Source of the DNA: Anarhynchus alexandrinus
Taxonomy: Eukaryota; Chordata; Aves; Charadriiformes; Charadriidae
DNA length: 64,000 nt
Direction: 5' to 3'
Assembly (NCBI GenBank): GCA_008711295.1
Contig: VUYV01000156.1
Location: 368,634 to 432,633, forward strand
This document shows, piece after piece, positions 1-13,400 of this stretch (the stretch's first letter is position 1; every line of letters begins with the position of its first letter). The notes under the pieces are model-generated. The model was given only the letters and a program-made list of their open reading frames with translations. It did no database searches and was not told the origin of the DNA. The position numbers and the translations under genes were made by a program.

Positions 1-959
1 CAACTTTGCTGTGAAAGTTTTCTTTTCCACTGTTATACTACGTGACAGATATTCGACATAAATTATGGTTATCAGACCAAAAAAGCCTAAATGCTCAAAG
101 GAAAACTCATTTGCCCTTGTCAGATAACCCTTTGCAGCTTCTTTGGCCCTACTGATGTTAAACGTGCACCTTCTTTATTCATCCTCCCAGGAAAAAACAG
201 CTGGGACCTGCATTTCTCATTTCAAAAAAAACCCAAAGCAGCATTACCCTCCTCCTTTTTTCTCAATTTGTCCTTTTGAAGGTCAACTTTAAAGACCATA
301 AAATCACCACAGTAATCCTAATAGGATCCATGAGTAAGTCCTCAGGCAATAGCCTTTATGTATCCTCACCCCATATTTCACTAACTCTGGAGCTCCGGTG
401 TTGTGACAGTGCTTGGGTGTCCCCAAGCCCTCTTGGCACGCCACCGGCTCCTTGTTCCCGGAATGGTTTAGTAACTGGCTGTAATCCACCAGGGACAGGA
501 GCAACATCTTCCTATTTGCTAAGCATTGAATCCTGGATTTGCAAAAGAGCTGCGAGGCATGGAGGAATTTCTTCCATTTAAAATCAAGCTTTCTTTCCTC
601 CCTGTCAGGTATCAATGAGCGCTGGGCTCACTGCTCTGGTTGGGCTCAGGCAACGTGAGGCTCTTCGGGGAGCAGGGGGGGACGTGGCCACCTGCTGTGG
701 AAATAGGGATTTTACAAACATAATGAAAGGCAAAACAAAATATCTACAATGTGAGCTGCTGAGAAGCAAACAGCAACTTACATATGGTTTGGGTTTGGTA
801 TGGCCTTTATTTTTACTCTTAGACAGGACTCCCTATCTGGTTATTTACTGTATTAATGACATGAGACAGAATTACAGCAAACGGGCCAAGCACATTCATT
901 ACTGTGATAATTGTCATCGTTTCCTCTGAGACTGTGTTGCAGATGGAACGATGCACTTC
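1..959. other. Intergenic sequence, nothing recognised
   Basis: Short frames in all phases, none with family resemblance. From synteny, FOXN4 would be expected somewhere to the left of MYO1H, but no forkhead-domain exon is visible here or elsewhere in the first 15 kb. Confidence 0.6.
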
Positions 960-1970
960 ACTCGTAAGAGAGAAGCAGCAATATATTTTTTGATATAAAA
1001 CAATGATTTAACAAAGTTTGATAGTAAATGCAACAGTGATTTAACAGGATTCAATGGCAAGGTACACTTGGTTATTTACTGCATGGAGGACAAGGTCAGA
1101 CAAAACTGCTACGGAGACCCTCCCGTTGAGTCATGAGGTTCAGAGAGGACCCCCTGGCTTTCTAAATGCCTTCTCAGAGAGGAGTCTGGGTGCGGCTGGA
1201 TCCAATCCTGGTCGCAGACTTGGTCAATGGTTTATGTCTAAAGATTACATACGCGCAATCAATCCTGTATATCACTTAGCTAAGATTTCAAAGTTTAGCA
1301 TGCTATTAATCACTTACCGAGGATCTGTTGTTGCAAGGAATCTCTCAATCTCAAGAAGTAACCATGAGAGGCCTCCCTACCCAAGGGGAGATCCTGGCAT
1401 GCAGCCCGCTGTCGTTCAGGAGAGCTCAAAGGGTTCTTGGGCTACTCACTGTTTATGGGGTAAGATGACTGACTGGTAGTCATATCTGCATACAGACTGT
1501 AGATGTTAGTTTCTTCCAAATGTGGCTTGAGTCGGACATCGACCAGCACCGTGGTTAGGGGAGCGCATTGACGTTAGCCCTTGGCTATCGTGTCGTTGTC
1601 TGTCTTCCCCAAATCCACTTTGGCCAGATGCATCCATCACGGTCGCCATTGGTGGTTATGGCTCCGGCAGAGTTATGGGAAAAGATCAGGTCAGGGGTGT
1701 GGGGGGAGCACACCGGGACAGCCAGGCTTTGCGCAGAGCCCTGAGTGTAAACAGACCGATGGCTGCAGGTAGAATGCGAGAGCAGTTCCCGGCTTCTCCT
1801 TTCTCTCCACTTACACTGCTTTTCTTCCATGTCCTCTCTCTGCTCACCGCCTAGCAGAGAGGAAATACTCTGTTTGATTGCCGGGATCATTTTCATTCAC
1901 TGCAGATAGTCTGTTGTGAGAAGAGGAGTTCTTACAGGTCAGACTTATGGGTTCATGAAGACAACACATT
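960..1970. repeat. Possible interspersed repeat, LTR-retroelement-like
   Basis: A moderately GC-rich block within AT-rich surroundings. It has internal repetition: CARTGATTTAACA recurs with a period of 33 (1001 and 1034), and GGTTATTTACTG at 839-850 recurs at 1070-1081. From memory it looks like avian endogenous-retrovirus LTR material, but no clear TG...CA ends or target-site duplication could be fixed and no retroviral protein frame is seen. A repeat-library search would settle it. Confidence 0.3.
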
Positions 1971-3420
1971 CTTTTCCTCCAAACCCCCCTCTGTTTTATT
2001 TTTTATGTGTAAAGCATTTACTTTTAAATCACTGTAGTTATTTCTACTTCCTCAAATAACATTCAGCTCAAAGTATAAAACCCAAGATAAATAATATACA
2101 AAGCTACTTATGTCCTCATATGAAGCTCTTTTAAAGAAAGTTATTGATTTTAGATAGACTTAGTTTTCAAGATGAGGAGTGTATACTTTACTAGTAATAC
2201 TTTCTGATTCAAACATGCACCTAAATCCAAGAATTTCATATCATCTCCTAATAGGCAATATAGTAAAACACAAAAGGATCTTCTGATATACTGGTCTTGT
2301 ATTTGTTAGCCTGCAATTACTTACCATCTAACTTTTGACAGCAGTTAACTATACTATTTGGTGAGGGTTTATTTTTAAAAAATTCAAGCACTATATACAA
2401 AAATTTGCTTGGAGCAGAATATACATTTCTGTATATTCTTTCTTCCTCTATCCTTGTTAAGGCCAAATAAAATAATTTCAAATAGAAAACATCATGCTAT
2501 ATTCTTAAACACTGCTAGGATATTAAACCAAAACTTCCTTTCTTCTTTCCCATGAGAGAAAGAAGAAAGGTTTTACAGCAGCTCCATCACGTTTTGTTAA
2601 AGATTAAGGCCAAGAAGTGATTAATGCTTTGTTGCTCCTTTAAAACACACCTCTTCGCTTCCCTATTTTATCTATTTTACCAGGTTTTCCCAGTTTCAGA
2701 TGATTAACTTTCCCTGTGTCAGCCACTCAGTAGCCTTTTAACCATAAAAGCAAACAGCTGAGTCACCTCTGCTTCCAGCCTGCTCTGCTGCGGCAATATA
2801 TCCTATACTCAGAGTGGGGAGTTTTGTGTTTCAAAAGGGGGGGTTGGGGGGGTTACTTTTTTTTTCCCCCAGCTTGGCTTGCTTTAGGCTACCTTTTTGT
2901 AGCAATATGCAAGAAGTGGGTGTAAATTCGCAGCTCTTTGTAAAAAAATAAACAAAAAACCCACCCCTTTTTGTACTTGCTATGGAGTAAAAATAACTTG
3001 GATGCTCTAAGGGGGGGTCACTGTGCTTCTTCCTTTTACTACTTCTCTGTCTCCATCTCTGTAACAAGTCAGAGTGCTCGCCTTTTCTCTCGCTTGATTT
3101 CAGAGCTGCAGGCAGCAAGGGAAGTTCCTCACGGGTACCATGACCAGACCCTTCCTACCCTCAAAAATAGATTTGTGCACTGTAAAGTATCGTGAGGGTA
3201 GTAAAAGGATGTCTTCTGAAGACAACAGCCTATCTTTAAGTTACAGAAATTCCTCCTGTATTAAGTCTCACCACACTGTTTGCTGCTTAGTGCTGCAGGC
3301 GGCTGCAAAGCAAATCTAGTCTGTTAACCTCCCTGTCCGACTGCTTGGTTGGTGGGGTGCGAAAGCCCCTGCTGTAGCTTCTGGTGGTAGTTTCCAGAAT
3401 AAAGCAATTATGTGGCCTAC
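1971..3420. other. AT-rich intergenic sequence
   Basis: No gene recognised. It contains a perfect 13-bp inverted repeat with an 8-base loop (2537-2549 and 2558-2570) and G and T homopolymers at about 2837-2870. Confidence 0.6.
2537..2570. repeat. Perfect 13-bp inverted repeat, 8-base loop
   Basis: CCTTTCTTCTTTC at 2537-2549 is the exact reverse complement of 2558-2570. The arms are pure pyrimidine and pure purine. It is intergenic and no function is evident. Confidence 0.8.
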
Positions 3421-4398
3421 TGATCACAGAATCCCAGAATGGTCAGGGTTGGAAGGGACCTCTGGAGACCATCCAGTCCAACCCCCCTGCCAGAGCAGGG
3501 GCACCTACAGAATTGGCACAGGGCGGTGTCCAGGTTGGCTTGGAATGGCTCCAGAGTGGGAGACTCCCCCACCTCTCTGGGCAGCCTGTGCCAGTGCTCT
3601 GCCACCCTCAAAGGAAAGAAGTCCCTTCTCATGTCCAGATGGAACTTCCTCTGTTCAAGTTTGTGCCCGTTCCCTCTTGTCCTATCACTGGGCACCACCG
3701 AAAAAAAGACTGTTGCTACCTGGCACCCTCTCTTTAAATATTTATAAGCGTTGATAGGATCCACCCTCAGTCTTCTCTTCTCCAGACTGAAAAGCCCCAC
3801 GTCCCTCAGCCTTTCCTCATCAGAAAGACGCTCCAGTCCCCTCATCGTCTCCGTAGCCCTTTGCTGGACCCTCTCCAGCAGTTCCCTGTCCTTCTCGACC
3901 TGGGGAGCCCAGAACTGGACACAGTGCTCCAAATGTGGCCTCCCCAGGGCAGAGCAGAGGGGGAGGATGACCTCCCTCCACCTGCTGCCCACACTCTTCT
4001 TTGATGCCCCCCAGGATGCCACTGGCCTTCTTGGCCACCAGGGCACATTGCTGGCTCATGGCCATCCTGTTGTCCCCCAGGACTCCCAGGTCCCTTTCCA
4101 CAGAGCTGCTCTCCAGCAGGTCAGCCCCCAACCTGTACCGGTGCATGGGGTTATTCCTCCCCAGACGCAGTACCCTACACGTGCCCTTGTTGAACTTCAT
4201 AAGGTTCCTCTCTGCCCAATTCTCCAGCCTGTCCAGGTCACGCTGAATGGCAGCACAGCCTTCTGGCATGTCAGCCACTCCTCCCAGTTTTGTGTCATCA
4301 GCAAACTTGGTGATAGTACACTCTATCCCTTCATCCAGGTCATTGATGAATATATTGAACAGGACTGGACCCAGTCCAGTTGATGTCTTTGTGCTCAA
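3421..4398 (-). mobile_element. Degraded CR1 LINE with C-terminal reverse-transcriptase remains
   Basis: The left end, CACAGAATCCCAGAATGG then GGTTGGAAGGGACCTCTGG, is a CR1 3' end on the minus strand. Further right the minus strand reads the end of the CR1 ORF2: [17 protein letters not shown], the FADDTKLGG catalytic box (near 4300) and downstream thumb sequence, then after a frame change near 4000-4050 the block [16 protein letters not shown] and the CR1 C-terminal stretch. The frame change and the 5' truncation show it is not active. It differs from the CR1 copy at 56381, so it is probably an older subfamily. Confidence 0.93.
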
Positions 4399-5859
4399 AT
4401 TCTGAATTTAAATGCTTGTTGGCAAAGTGCTTTGTGTGCAAGGGGATCCAGGAAAACCAGAACAATAAGGATGGTCTGATAAAGATGTTTTCTGCATCTA
4501 TTTGAGGGAGGCTTGCTATTTATTCACGAGAATGTTCCCTGCTCCATTGTGGCTGCCTCTCCAGGCGCTGTTGAAATATTTACACTTGCCGGTAAATTTG
4601 CAACTAGATAATGAGTCTGTGCTCGCAGCCTCTTCAGATGCACCCTGTGAGTTCTCCCTGCCTGCGTGCAAAACTGCAGCCTTGGCATCTGATGCTACTT
4701 CAAGCCTGACAAACCAGGCCCAGAGCAAGTGCACATCCTAAATTAACGTGAGCATTTGGGTGACCTTTGCTGTAATTCATGTGAATTAGACCTCATGTTG
4801 CAGCCTCTGCAAGTTACTGGTTTTGTGGTCGGTATCAAAGCAGTCCTTGATTTTGGGGGCTCTGATACAGAGATAAAGACTGGCTTTTGCTATGGGAACT
4901 TGAGTTGTAATCTTGTTTTGGACAGCAATTTGTTGTCCGAGGCATCATTCACCTTGTCCGCTTTCAGTTTCAACATTGACTTGAGAGGAGTGATTACACA
5001 GGCCAGCTTCTCTTTGCTTTCTGAAGGATATTATCATCGGGGCTTGTGTTGGAACACTTCTATGGGATGTGTAATACCAATACTTATTTTATCTGTGGCC
5101 TTCTTGTTGTGTCCAGAAGCGTGTGTTTGCATGCAATTTTCCTCTAGTTCTCTCTTCTGACTGTCTTGAAGACTTGTAAATACATGTGTTCATTTGTGTT
5201 TCAAAAAAACAGCTCTGCAGTGAGGAGTCATGAATTTTTGCTATTTTTTTCTATCTGGTATTCTAGTGTAAGAATGAAGATTTATGATTGTGAAAATCAG
5301 AGTGCTCAAACTGAAAGACTGGTTTTCTAAATTTCGGTGAAGCTGGTGCAGATCTGCAACCCGGCCAGAGGGCTGGACCTCCTGCCCACAACACCGCACA
5401 GCTGGGAGAGGTTGCTCTATCTCTTTCTTATGCAAGTAGGAATAATGTTGGGCTTCTTTTCAGCAGCCAAAGTCCTGGTTGAGACCAAACAGTGATTGTA
5501 AATACAGAGGGACTGCAGCCGAATCCAGGCAGAGGGAATACCTATTACATCTTCCCTGTAGCTTGGTTGGTTGATTTTTTTTTAAATTTTTGGCAGTGGT
5601 CCTGTCCTGCTGTGTGTTTGCTGTAGTTATCAGTGCAAAATCGAGCTCTGGCCAACACAGAAGGCATCCTAGCAAGGTGTCTTTTTCTGTTCATCTGCAG
5701 TACTTTTGAATTCATGAACGTACTGTTGTCTAATGCCACCCCCCTGTAATGTATGGACGGTCAGATACTCAAGGACTGTCCTTCTCTTTCCTAGAAGTTG
5801 AATAAATCTACTCTCCCTTCTTTCCAGAAGCTTTAACTCTGAATGTTAGCTTTCCAGCT
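4399..5859. other. Intergenic sequence right of the CR1 copy
   Basis: No gene recognised. The longest plus-strand frame (4756-5160, 134 codons) shows no domain, no splice context and no repeat-family match that I can see, so I treat it as a chance ORF. Confidence 0.55.
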
Positions 5860-7420
5860 GGAAATCCTCTGCTCTGTTAGCTAGGGAATACACGTTATGG
5901 AGCTTATCAGCAATTTATGCTTTCTCATAAGATGTCCTGTTCTGCAATTAATAAAGATTCAGGATTCATTAAAGAGCTGCCTCTGGTCCAGCAGCAGTAA
6001 ATTTAAGCTTCTCGGTGCTGAAGAAAACTCTGGCATTTATATCTAAAAAGCAATGACTGAGCGCGAGAGCAGTTAATGTCTGTGTTCTGGCCTGACAGGA
6101 TTTGTAGCTTGAGTTTATTATAGTCTTAAATTTCGCGACTGAGGTGCGGTTGCTGTTGCTTTCCTCGCTCATCATCCCCTGTCTGGGGTGCAGGGCCAAA
6201 AGCGGGGTTTCAGGCAGCATCTCTGCTGAGGGCAAAGCAAGCTGATAAAGCAAAAGGATCTCTCCTAGCAGTTGTTCTGGTTTTGTCAATTATAAGGTTA
6301 TAAAGAAGTGATTTATGGTTTAGGACAGGTGCCTGAATGCATTGGTGCCTGCTGACAGTTCTGTAACCTGGGAGCATTTGTGCAAACTGGAATCCCGGAG
6401 GTGAACTGGGAATTTTGGGGCAAGAAGGGCTGTTTTTACTAACCTGGTCCAGAAGAGCAGGCTTACTGGCACTAACCCAAAATTTGAGCTGCTCATATTA
6501 ACCTGACAGGCGATTGTTTTATTAAAGCTGACGTGCTGAATGGGACTCTTTTTAATGATATTCTTTACCTGTCTCATTGTGTTAAAGTGGGGAAAGGGGA
6601 AGGGGGAGAGGAGTGAGCAGGGCGAGCGATGGCAGGTGGAACCGAACATCAGCACCGGTTTCATGCCTTGAACCGCCCAGCGCAGCCGATGTAGACCCCG
6701 CGTAACAAGAAAGAGTTGCTAAGAACAAATCTCTATTGTTCCCCGTCATCTTTAAATGAGTGTCAAAGTAGGCAGGGGGGCTTTGACCGTTAACCGCACA
6801 ATTTAGCCTGCCCGTTGTGTCCGGCAGCCCCCACCGCCTTGGAGTTTCTCGGATGAGAAAAGGCGGCCTCAGCCCCTTATAAATGGGCCAACTCTTCTCC
6901 TTTGTGTGCAGACTGCCCAGTGTGAAATCTGCAGTGACGTTAAATGTTTTCTAATGAATAATTACTGAAAGGAAATGTAGGAATATATGTGTAATGGATT
7001 GTAGCGCATTAAAATGTTTTATTTTGGGCACAAAAATGTTGTCCTTCACCAGCGCCGCGATTGTTTCAGGAAGCCTTTTGTGGGGGTTTGATTCTCAATG
7101 GATTATCTGTGAGCGCTCGCATTTCAAATAGAAATCAAAAGGGTCCTTTGGCAAACTAATGTTTTTCAAAATGGCAGCCATGAAGCCCATTTAGTATTTA
7201 AAGTTTGGGTTTTAAAGAAATGTTTGAACTCTGGAGATTTTCTCACTTTTTTTCTTTCTTTTGATTTATGAAAGTGAAGTGGTTCACCTCGACCTCTCCT
7301 CTATTGAGAAAGACAGACAGTCACCCTTTAACAAGTCTATAGCAGACTATGCCCTGGAGACAGACAAGAGGCCTTAAGAACTGTTGGCGTTTCCCTAGGC
7401 TGTTGATTAACCTTAAAACC
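5860..7420. promoter_or_regulatory. Candidate non-coding regulatory region (possible conserved element)
   Basis: No coding frame, yet the base composition and motif content differ from the flanks, especially at 6670-7200. Visible motifs include SOX-like CTATTGTTC (6733-6741) and ATTGTTT (7060-7066), a TATAAA (6878-6883), many homeodomain-type TAAT/ATTA cores at 6940-7020, and a YY1-like CAAAATGGCAGCCAT (7167-7181). By synteny it could serve MYO1H or the developmental gene FOXN4 to the left. Conservation was not tested, so this is pattern reading only. Confidence 0.35.
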
Positions 7421-10400
7421 CTCTTATTCTGTATTCTTTTGAAAAGAAATTAGGTTACAATGTGTAAATTTTTCCACAGTATAATTGTATTTATGAATTC
7501 TGTTGCCTCGAAATGTGTGTACAGTAGTGCAAGATGGGCCAAGTTCCTCGCTACAGACCCAAGACAACTCTTCTGCAGTGCTGCCGCTGCATTTCCAAGC
7601 ACAGTCAATGTATAGCATTTCAATTTCATTATAAACGTGGAAGAGGTTTCCAGAGATATAGGAGCCGGTCTCACTGAAATATCTAAAAATCATCTCATCT
7701 TTTTGCTGGCTCTGCTGCAGTCTGACGACTGTAACTTGGCCACTTGATGGAGATCTGGTCTGCTTTAATCTGATTTATACACGGCTCTAGTTTATCTGAA
7801 AATTACCCTGAACAGATTAATTCTTACGGGCCACGCCAAAGTTTCCACAGCAGGAGGAAAGTATTTCCCTGTCGCCCTGGGCTTGCCGTTGTTCTTGGGC
7901 AGTGACATAGTCCTCCAAGGCCTATTGCCAAGCATACAGCAGTACCAGTGGTCACCGAACCTGAGTTCTCTTTGGGGATGACGGGATGGGGTCCTGGCTT
8001 CTGCTGGAGCGGTTACTGCGCAGGCAGCTGCCTGTAGCCCCTTCCAGCAGCCCTGTGGCATGCTGTAATCTTGACCTTGAGGTCGCTGTGGGAGTTGAAG
8101 GAAGAGACATGATTGCTGGGACCTGTCCTTGCTCTCCTGCTGACCTTGCCAAGCAGGCTCTTGCAGAACATCTTTCTTTACCGCTTTTTATGGTCAAGCA
8201 CTGTCACTGCCCTTTTGGCCAACTTCTCTTGAGAGCTTTAGATAGAAGAAGGTGGAGCAGAGCCCAAAGCGGTTTCCTTGTTATAATCCTTGCAGTGCCG
8301 ACGTCCAGTTTTCAGGACTCTTAATGAGCAAATTCCTGTTGCGCAGAAGGGGTGCAGGACTGGGTCAAGGAGCGCTGCCTCTTGCAGTAAATGAGTATTT
8401 CCAAAACAGAGCTCTGACGTTTCTAAAGGAATCTGTATTAGCAGTGTTGCTCCAGGCTCATCTGTCCTGAGCAAGCCTGAGACCCTGAGACTCTCATATT
8501 TTAACTTTCATTTCTATTTTAAAGATGGCTCCAGAAATGCCTGCTTACTGCACCACGTTCCTGTGGCACAGAGTTTTATTTGCTTACATCTCGGGGGTGT
8601 AACAACAGATGAAAAGGCAAAAAAGTCATAAATGTTTGGTATCGCAGCAGATTTCCTAGGATGCCAGCTGGAGATGGAGCTGAATAAATAGACTGAACTG
8701 TGCTTTGGGATCACTGTGTCCAGCGTTAGACAAGGCTCTGAGGGTGGGGGTTGGGGGTGTGGGAAGCTTTTTTGCAGAGATCATAGCAAAAGTGTGCACT
8801 TGTTGGTAAGAATTATCTTTCCATTGGCAAAAACTGATTCTGTTGGGAAACAGATGGTTCTAAATAAACAATCCATTAAACAAGTGTTTCTTTCCACTTC
8901 TCTATGGAAATATAAATTATTGAGGGGGTTTTATTTTAATTTTTGAATGTTCTTGTTCATAGTATTTGTTAGCTGAGGATAAGTCAGAAATGCCTTTGCC
9001 CGACTCAGTTTCCTCTATGGTACTGTTTGCCTGTTTTCCTCAATGACTCTCAGCTGTGGGGTAAGATATCTTACTACTTAATGTTGTTGTAAGACCAGGC
9101 AAAGAGATTTTGTGGTGCAGGAAGGGTTCTTCCACTTCTGTAGACCCTGGTCTCGCTGTGAGTCCCTTTCGGAGGACACCTTCATTATTCAGTGAGGTTA
9201 GACTTGGGTGTGAAGTTTCTTAAATATGGAGCTCTTTACAAGATTAAAAGCATCATCTGGAGGATGGTTGAACAGAACTGAGAGGTCACTTGCTGCTGCT
9301 CATGGATCACTGGCTACCCAAATGGAGGGGGTTAATCTGTTGACAACTGTTTATGCAGAGAAGCAATCATGGGAAAATATTTGTTGTTGTTGTCTTTGAC
9401 AGCTAGGCAGAGGGGGAGGCAGAGTTGGCATCATGTGGGAGTTGGAAGCAATCGGAGTCCAACCTGAGAAGTCACTTTTCGGGGGGGGAACCTGTCTGTT
9501 GCGTATGAAGAAAAAAAAAAAAGGGACAATCCGTGGAAACATCAATCTGCAAATAAAAATGGGTTTTGCAGTGACCTCTAGTGGGGAGCCAAGCCGGGAG
9601 CTGCGGGAAGGGGGTGAGGAGCCCTTTCAGGGGTGATGTATTTTGCACCTGGATTTGCTCAAATTGTCCATCAGAAAGGTTAGAGTCCATCACTTCATCT
9701 TCAAACTCAGGCTTCACTCTTTCGGCTAAATCTTAAAATCTCATCAAGCGTTGCTGTCAGCATAAACCTCATCACAGCATGAGTGCTGACAGTGTGTTAG
9801 ATAATTGTGTTAGATAATTCATTAAACAAGGAGGATGCGAGCATCCCTGCCCAAGGAGGGAGGCGAGCAAACAGCCGGACACATGATACTTGGTGTCAGT
9901 GGGTCTTAACTTCAGCTCTGTTAACTCTTCATGAAAGAAGCACAGGACAGGAGATGGCACGCTGTGGCTGGGGGGATGCAGGTAAAGGAGGTGGCACGCG
10001 TGAAATAAAAATACTTCAGAATTTGTAGGATGGTGTTAAGGAAATTCAGCATCTCTGGCAGGTTGGGATGGTTTGGGGGCGTGTGGAGGGTCCCCAAGAA
10101 AACTTTTCTGATTTTGTGGTGGGAATCGGTGGCCTTATGGGTGGCCCCAATAAACGTGGAGTCTGGTGGCTTGCATGGCATTTTGCTGTGGATAAGGGTG
10201 GTGCTATAGACTGTATGGGTAAGAGGTTGCTTGAAAGATACGCCGAGTGAGATGGTGCCCACCTGAGGATCTCACCTCTTTGTATTTGCATGGGTAGGAA
10301 GTAGCATGGTTTGGTTTGGGTTTTTCTATTGCTTCCAAAATAGCTGTGGCATCATAACTGATCCTTCTCTTACCCTACACCTTAATCTCTTCTGTTCTGT

Positions 10401-13400
10401 GACGTTAAAGCAAAGAAAGCGCAACAATTTGGAGCCTGTTGAAAAATGAAGTTCTGAGCCTGTGGCAAAGATAAGTAATAATTTTGCAAAGTTTCTTTAA
10501 AAAAAAAAAAATTCTAAGTGTTCCTTGCCAAGTCTTGTTTGTTTGTTACAAACTGGTACAAACGTTATCAAAGAAATCAGTCTGTTGCTTCTGACCTTAA
10601 TTTAGGCCTTTCTCAAGAGCTGCACATCTCATGAATGTGTGTTGTGATCCATTGTAGTTCCTTGTAGTTTCGATGTTGATAGACAAATCCCTGTGGGAAA
10701 AGAAAAAGCCCTCATTGTAGCGAGGGCGATTTTCTGATAGAGCTTGCGTCTCAGTAGGCAAGAAAGAAATCTCCTGACTCTTAAGTGATGAGGAAAGGAA
10801 AATAATCCTTTAAAAAGAGCAGTGTCTTGCTGGGATAATGTGCACTGATGAGTCCTGGGGGGGTATCTCTTACTGATGACGATGCCAGGTAAGCGCAAAA
10901 CTTCTAGTAAGCTTCCAGAAACGGGGTGGGGGACAGGGTGGTAAATGGTACTGTGATAATAAAATTGCCTGACCTCAGCAACAGCAAAATACTGAGAAAA
11001 TCTGAGCACAAAGTAGCCCAGAAAAGAGTTCGGGATTTTTTGTCTAACGGGGAACAGTGTCACTTACCAATTAACATACAAGTGAGAGAATTGGGTTAAG
11101 GAAACCTGATCAGGTAGATGATGGCCACTGTGGTTTCAGGCTTATTCTTTCATGCTTCCCCGCTTGGAGAGAAGGTAAAAATCTCTTGTCCAGCTTTTCC
11201 TGAGTGTTTTCTCAGAAGGACAAATCCATCTTAAGTTGTTTATAGTCCATCTTTCTAGTAAAATGACAGCCTCTAACCTTGTCAGGCAGGCACTGTGCTA
11301 TGATGAAATTGGAGTGGGAAAAAATGAGTATCAACTGTTTGGAGGGAAAAATAAGGGGAAATAGTTCACTTTGTGATATGGTTTGAGTTTTATACTGCAT
11401 TAGGTCAATCTCAAGTTAAAGTTTTCAGTTTAAATTCTTTGTTTGGCCTGGTCCGGGGTATCTGTAGAGGAAGGTGGTGTTCAGGGCATTACTATTTTGA
11501 TTAATGCTGCATGTGTCTTTTGAAAGTGAAGCTCTTCTTATATTCTCTTTGCTTGTAGTAATTCTGCCAAAAAACTGCTTTACCCTGGGAGAAAAATCAG
11601 ATGATTTCTTACTCAGACTGTCAGAAATAACTTGAAATAACTGATGGCTGAAAGAAAACAACAGTTGAGAAAGACAGGAGGCTTCACATGCCTAAAAGAG
11701 GTGGTATGGGATACTCCAGAAAAGATTGCTCCTCCTGTATGGCACATTAATGTGCAGCAGTGAGACACCCTGGCCATATGCATATGATATGGTAGAAAGG
11801 TCTAGATAGATCTAATTCAGGACGTAGTAGCTTTGGTGTATTGGTAGTGGTCTGGTAGCAGAGGCTGCTGACTCTGAGCAGGTGCCAGGAGCAGGTATCT
11901 CGATGGCTTGCTAGAGAGAAGCGCTGACCGTGCATGGAGCAGAGGGTGTATTGGGAGGTCATGTTCCTGCAGCCAGGCCAAAGCCTCTGCTTTAAAAATG
12001 GATTTACAATTAAATTCCAAGATATCTTTTACCTGGTAAGACATGCTTAAGTTTGAGAACTTATTCCATAGCCCTGGCTTCGTAAGTTTGATTGCTTTTA
12101 ATTCTCTGTCACTGGATGGTGATTTATTGCAGCCCGAACATATTTGATTTGAGAGATGCACATCTTTACTGGTCTGCGGTGATTCCTTCTGTTCTTGACC
12201 TGGAGCTAACAAAACAGCTGCTCTGTTAAGCCTGATAAACACTCATACAGCTGGGTCAGGTCTAAAGAAAGCTGGGTGCCCTCCCAGCTTGGATAGGTCA
12301 GCCCTGCTGGTGGAGGCTGGGCTCCGAGCTCAGCTGCCCTCGGAGCAAGATCAAGAAAGTCAGGATGATTAAGACAAAAGTTTAACTGCTAAATAGTCAA
12401 AAAAATATTAGGGAAAAAAATAAGGTAAATGTCTATCTCTAAACTGGTGTTTTGATTATGAAATGTGTACTTGTTTGATATTAAGAATATTAACCTTGCA
12501 GCAACTTATGTGGAGTAGATTCATGTGTTTTTACCTTTTGGTAACAAAAAAATCTGTAGATTGCACTGCCAAATAATACTACTCAGATGAGTCAGAAACT
12601 TAAAAAAAATATTACTCTGTTAATTTGCATTATAGCTGCCCATTTGTCTCACTTGCAATACAGTGAAGTTAGAAGATTGCTAAAAACGTTTGCAGAATAG
12701 ATTTTTTTTTATTATTATTATTTGGATATCACCATGGCAACTATACTCAATACAAAACCAGGTATGGCTGAATGTTTTGTCATCTGTATTAGTCCAGAAC
12801 AGAGAGACTGAAATTATTACTGCTATCCCAGTTAGAATGGCTGTTCAGAGTGCAGTATTGTCAAGTCTGCCAATGACTTCTGCAAAGCCATAATAACCTC
12901 TCTGGGACGCGACTAGTGGTGTGGGAACACCAGCACCAGCAAGTATCTAATGGGCTACTTGGTTTAGAGGCAAGCGTTCAGGATGAAAGTGGTAACGACT
13001 GTGACTAGTGGTTTGAATCTCTCTTATATTCTTGAAGTTTGTAGAATCAAATTAAATGTTTAAGTTGACAATGAAGAATATATCTATTTTTTTTAACTCT
13101 TTCCTTCCCCTGCCATGTTCCTTCCCACCTAGATAGTGGGGCCTGTACAGGTATAGGTTTGAGAAGCTAAGTCGTCCTGTATATATACTGTCTTCCAAAC
13201 CGATGGAACCTGAGCTAAGGACAAGCATAACAAATAGATATGATATGTTGTGTACAGAGGAGAAAGAAAGGGCTATTAATATTAAAAGGAGAAAAAAATG
13301 TAGGGGTCTTTGTGGCGGAAGTAAGGAGTGATCACAGTCGCATTATGCCGTAGCTCAGGAGAAATGAGGAGTACTACCTCCTGCCAAGCTGGAGCTGGTA

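Noticed and set aside
4756..5160. A 134-codon plus-strand ORF with a hydrophobic end
   Set aside because: No recognisable family, no splice or promoter context, and composition like the surrounding non-coding DNA. Chance frame.
6878..6883. TATAAA as a gene promoter
   Set aside because: No exon or donor downstream forms a believable transcript, so it is kept only as one motif of the candidate regulatory block.
10629..11063. A 144-codon minus-strand ORF
   Set aside because: No domain and no supporting splice sites or neighbours; ordinary for AT-balanced intergenic DNA.
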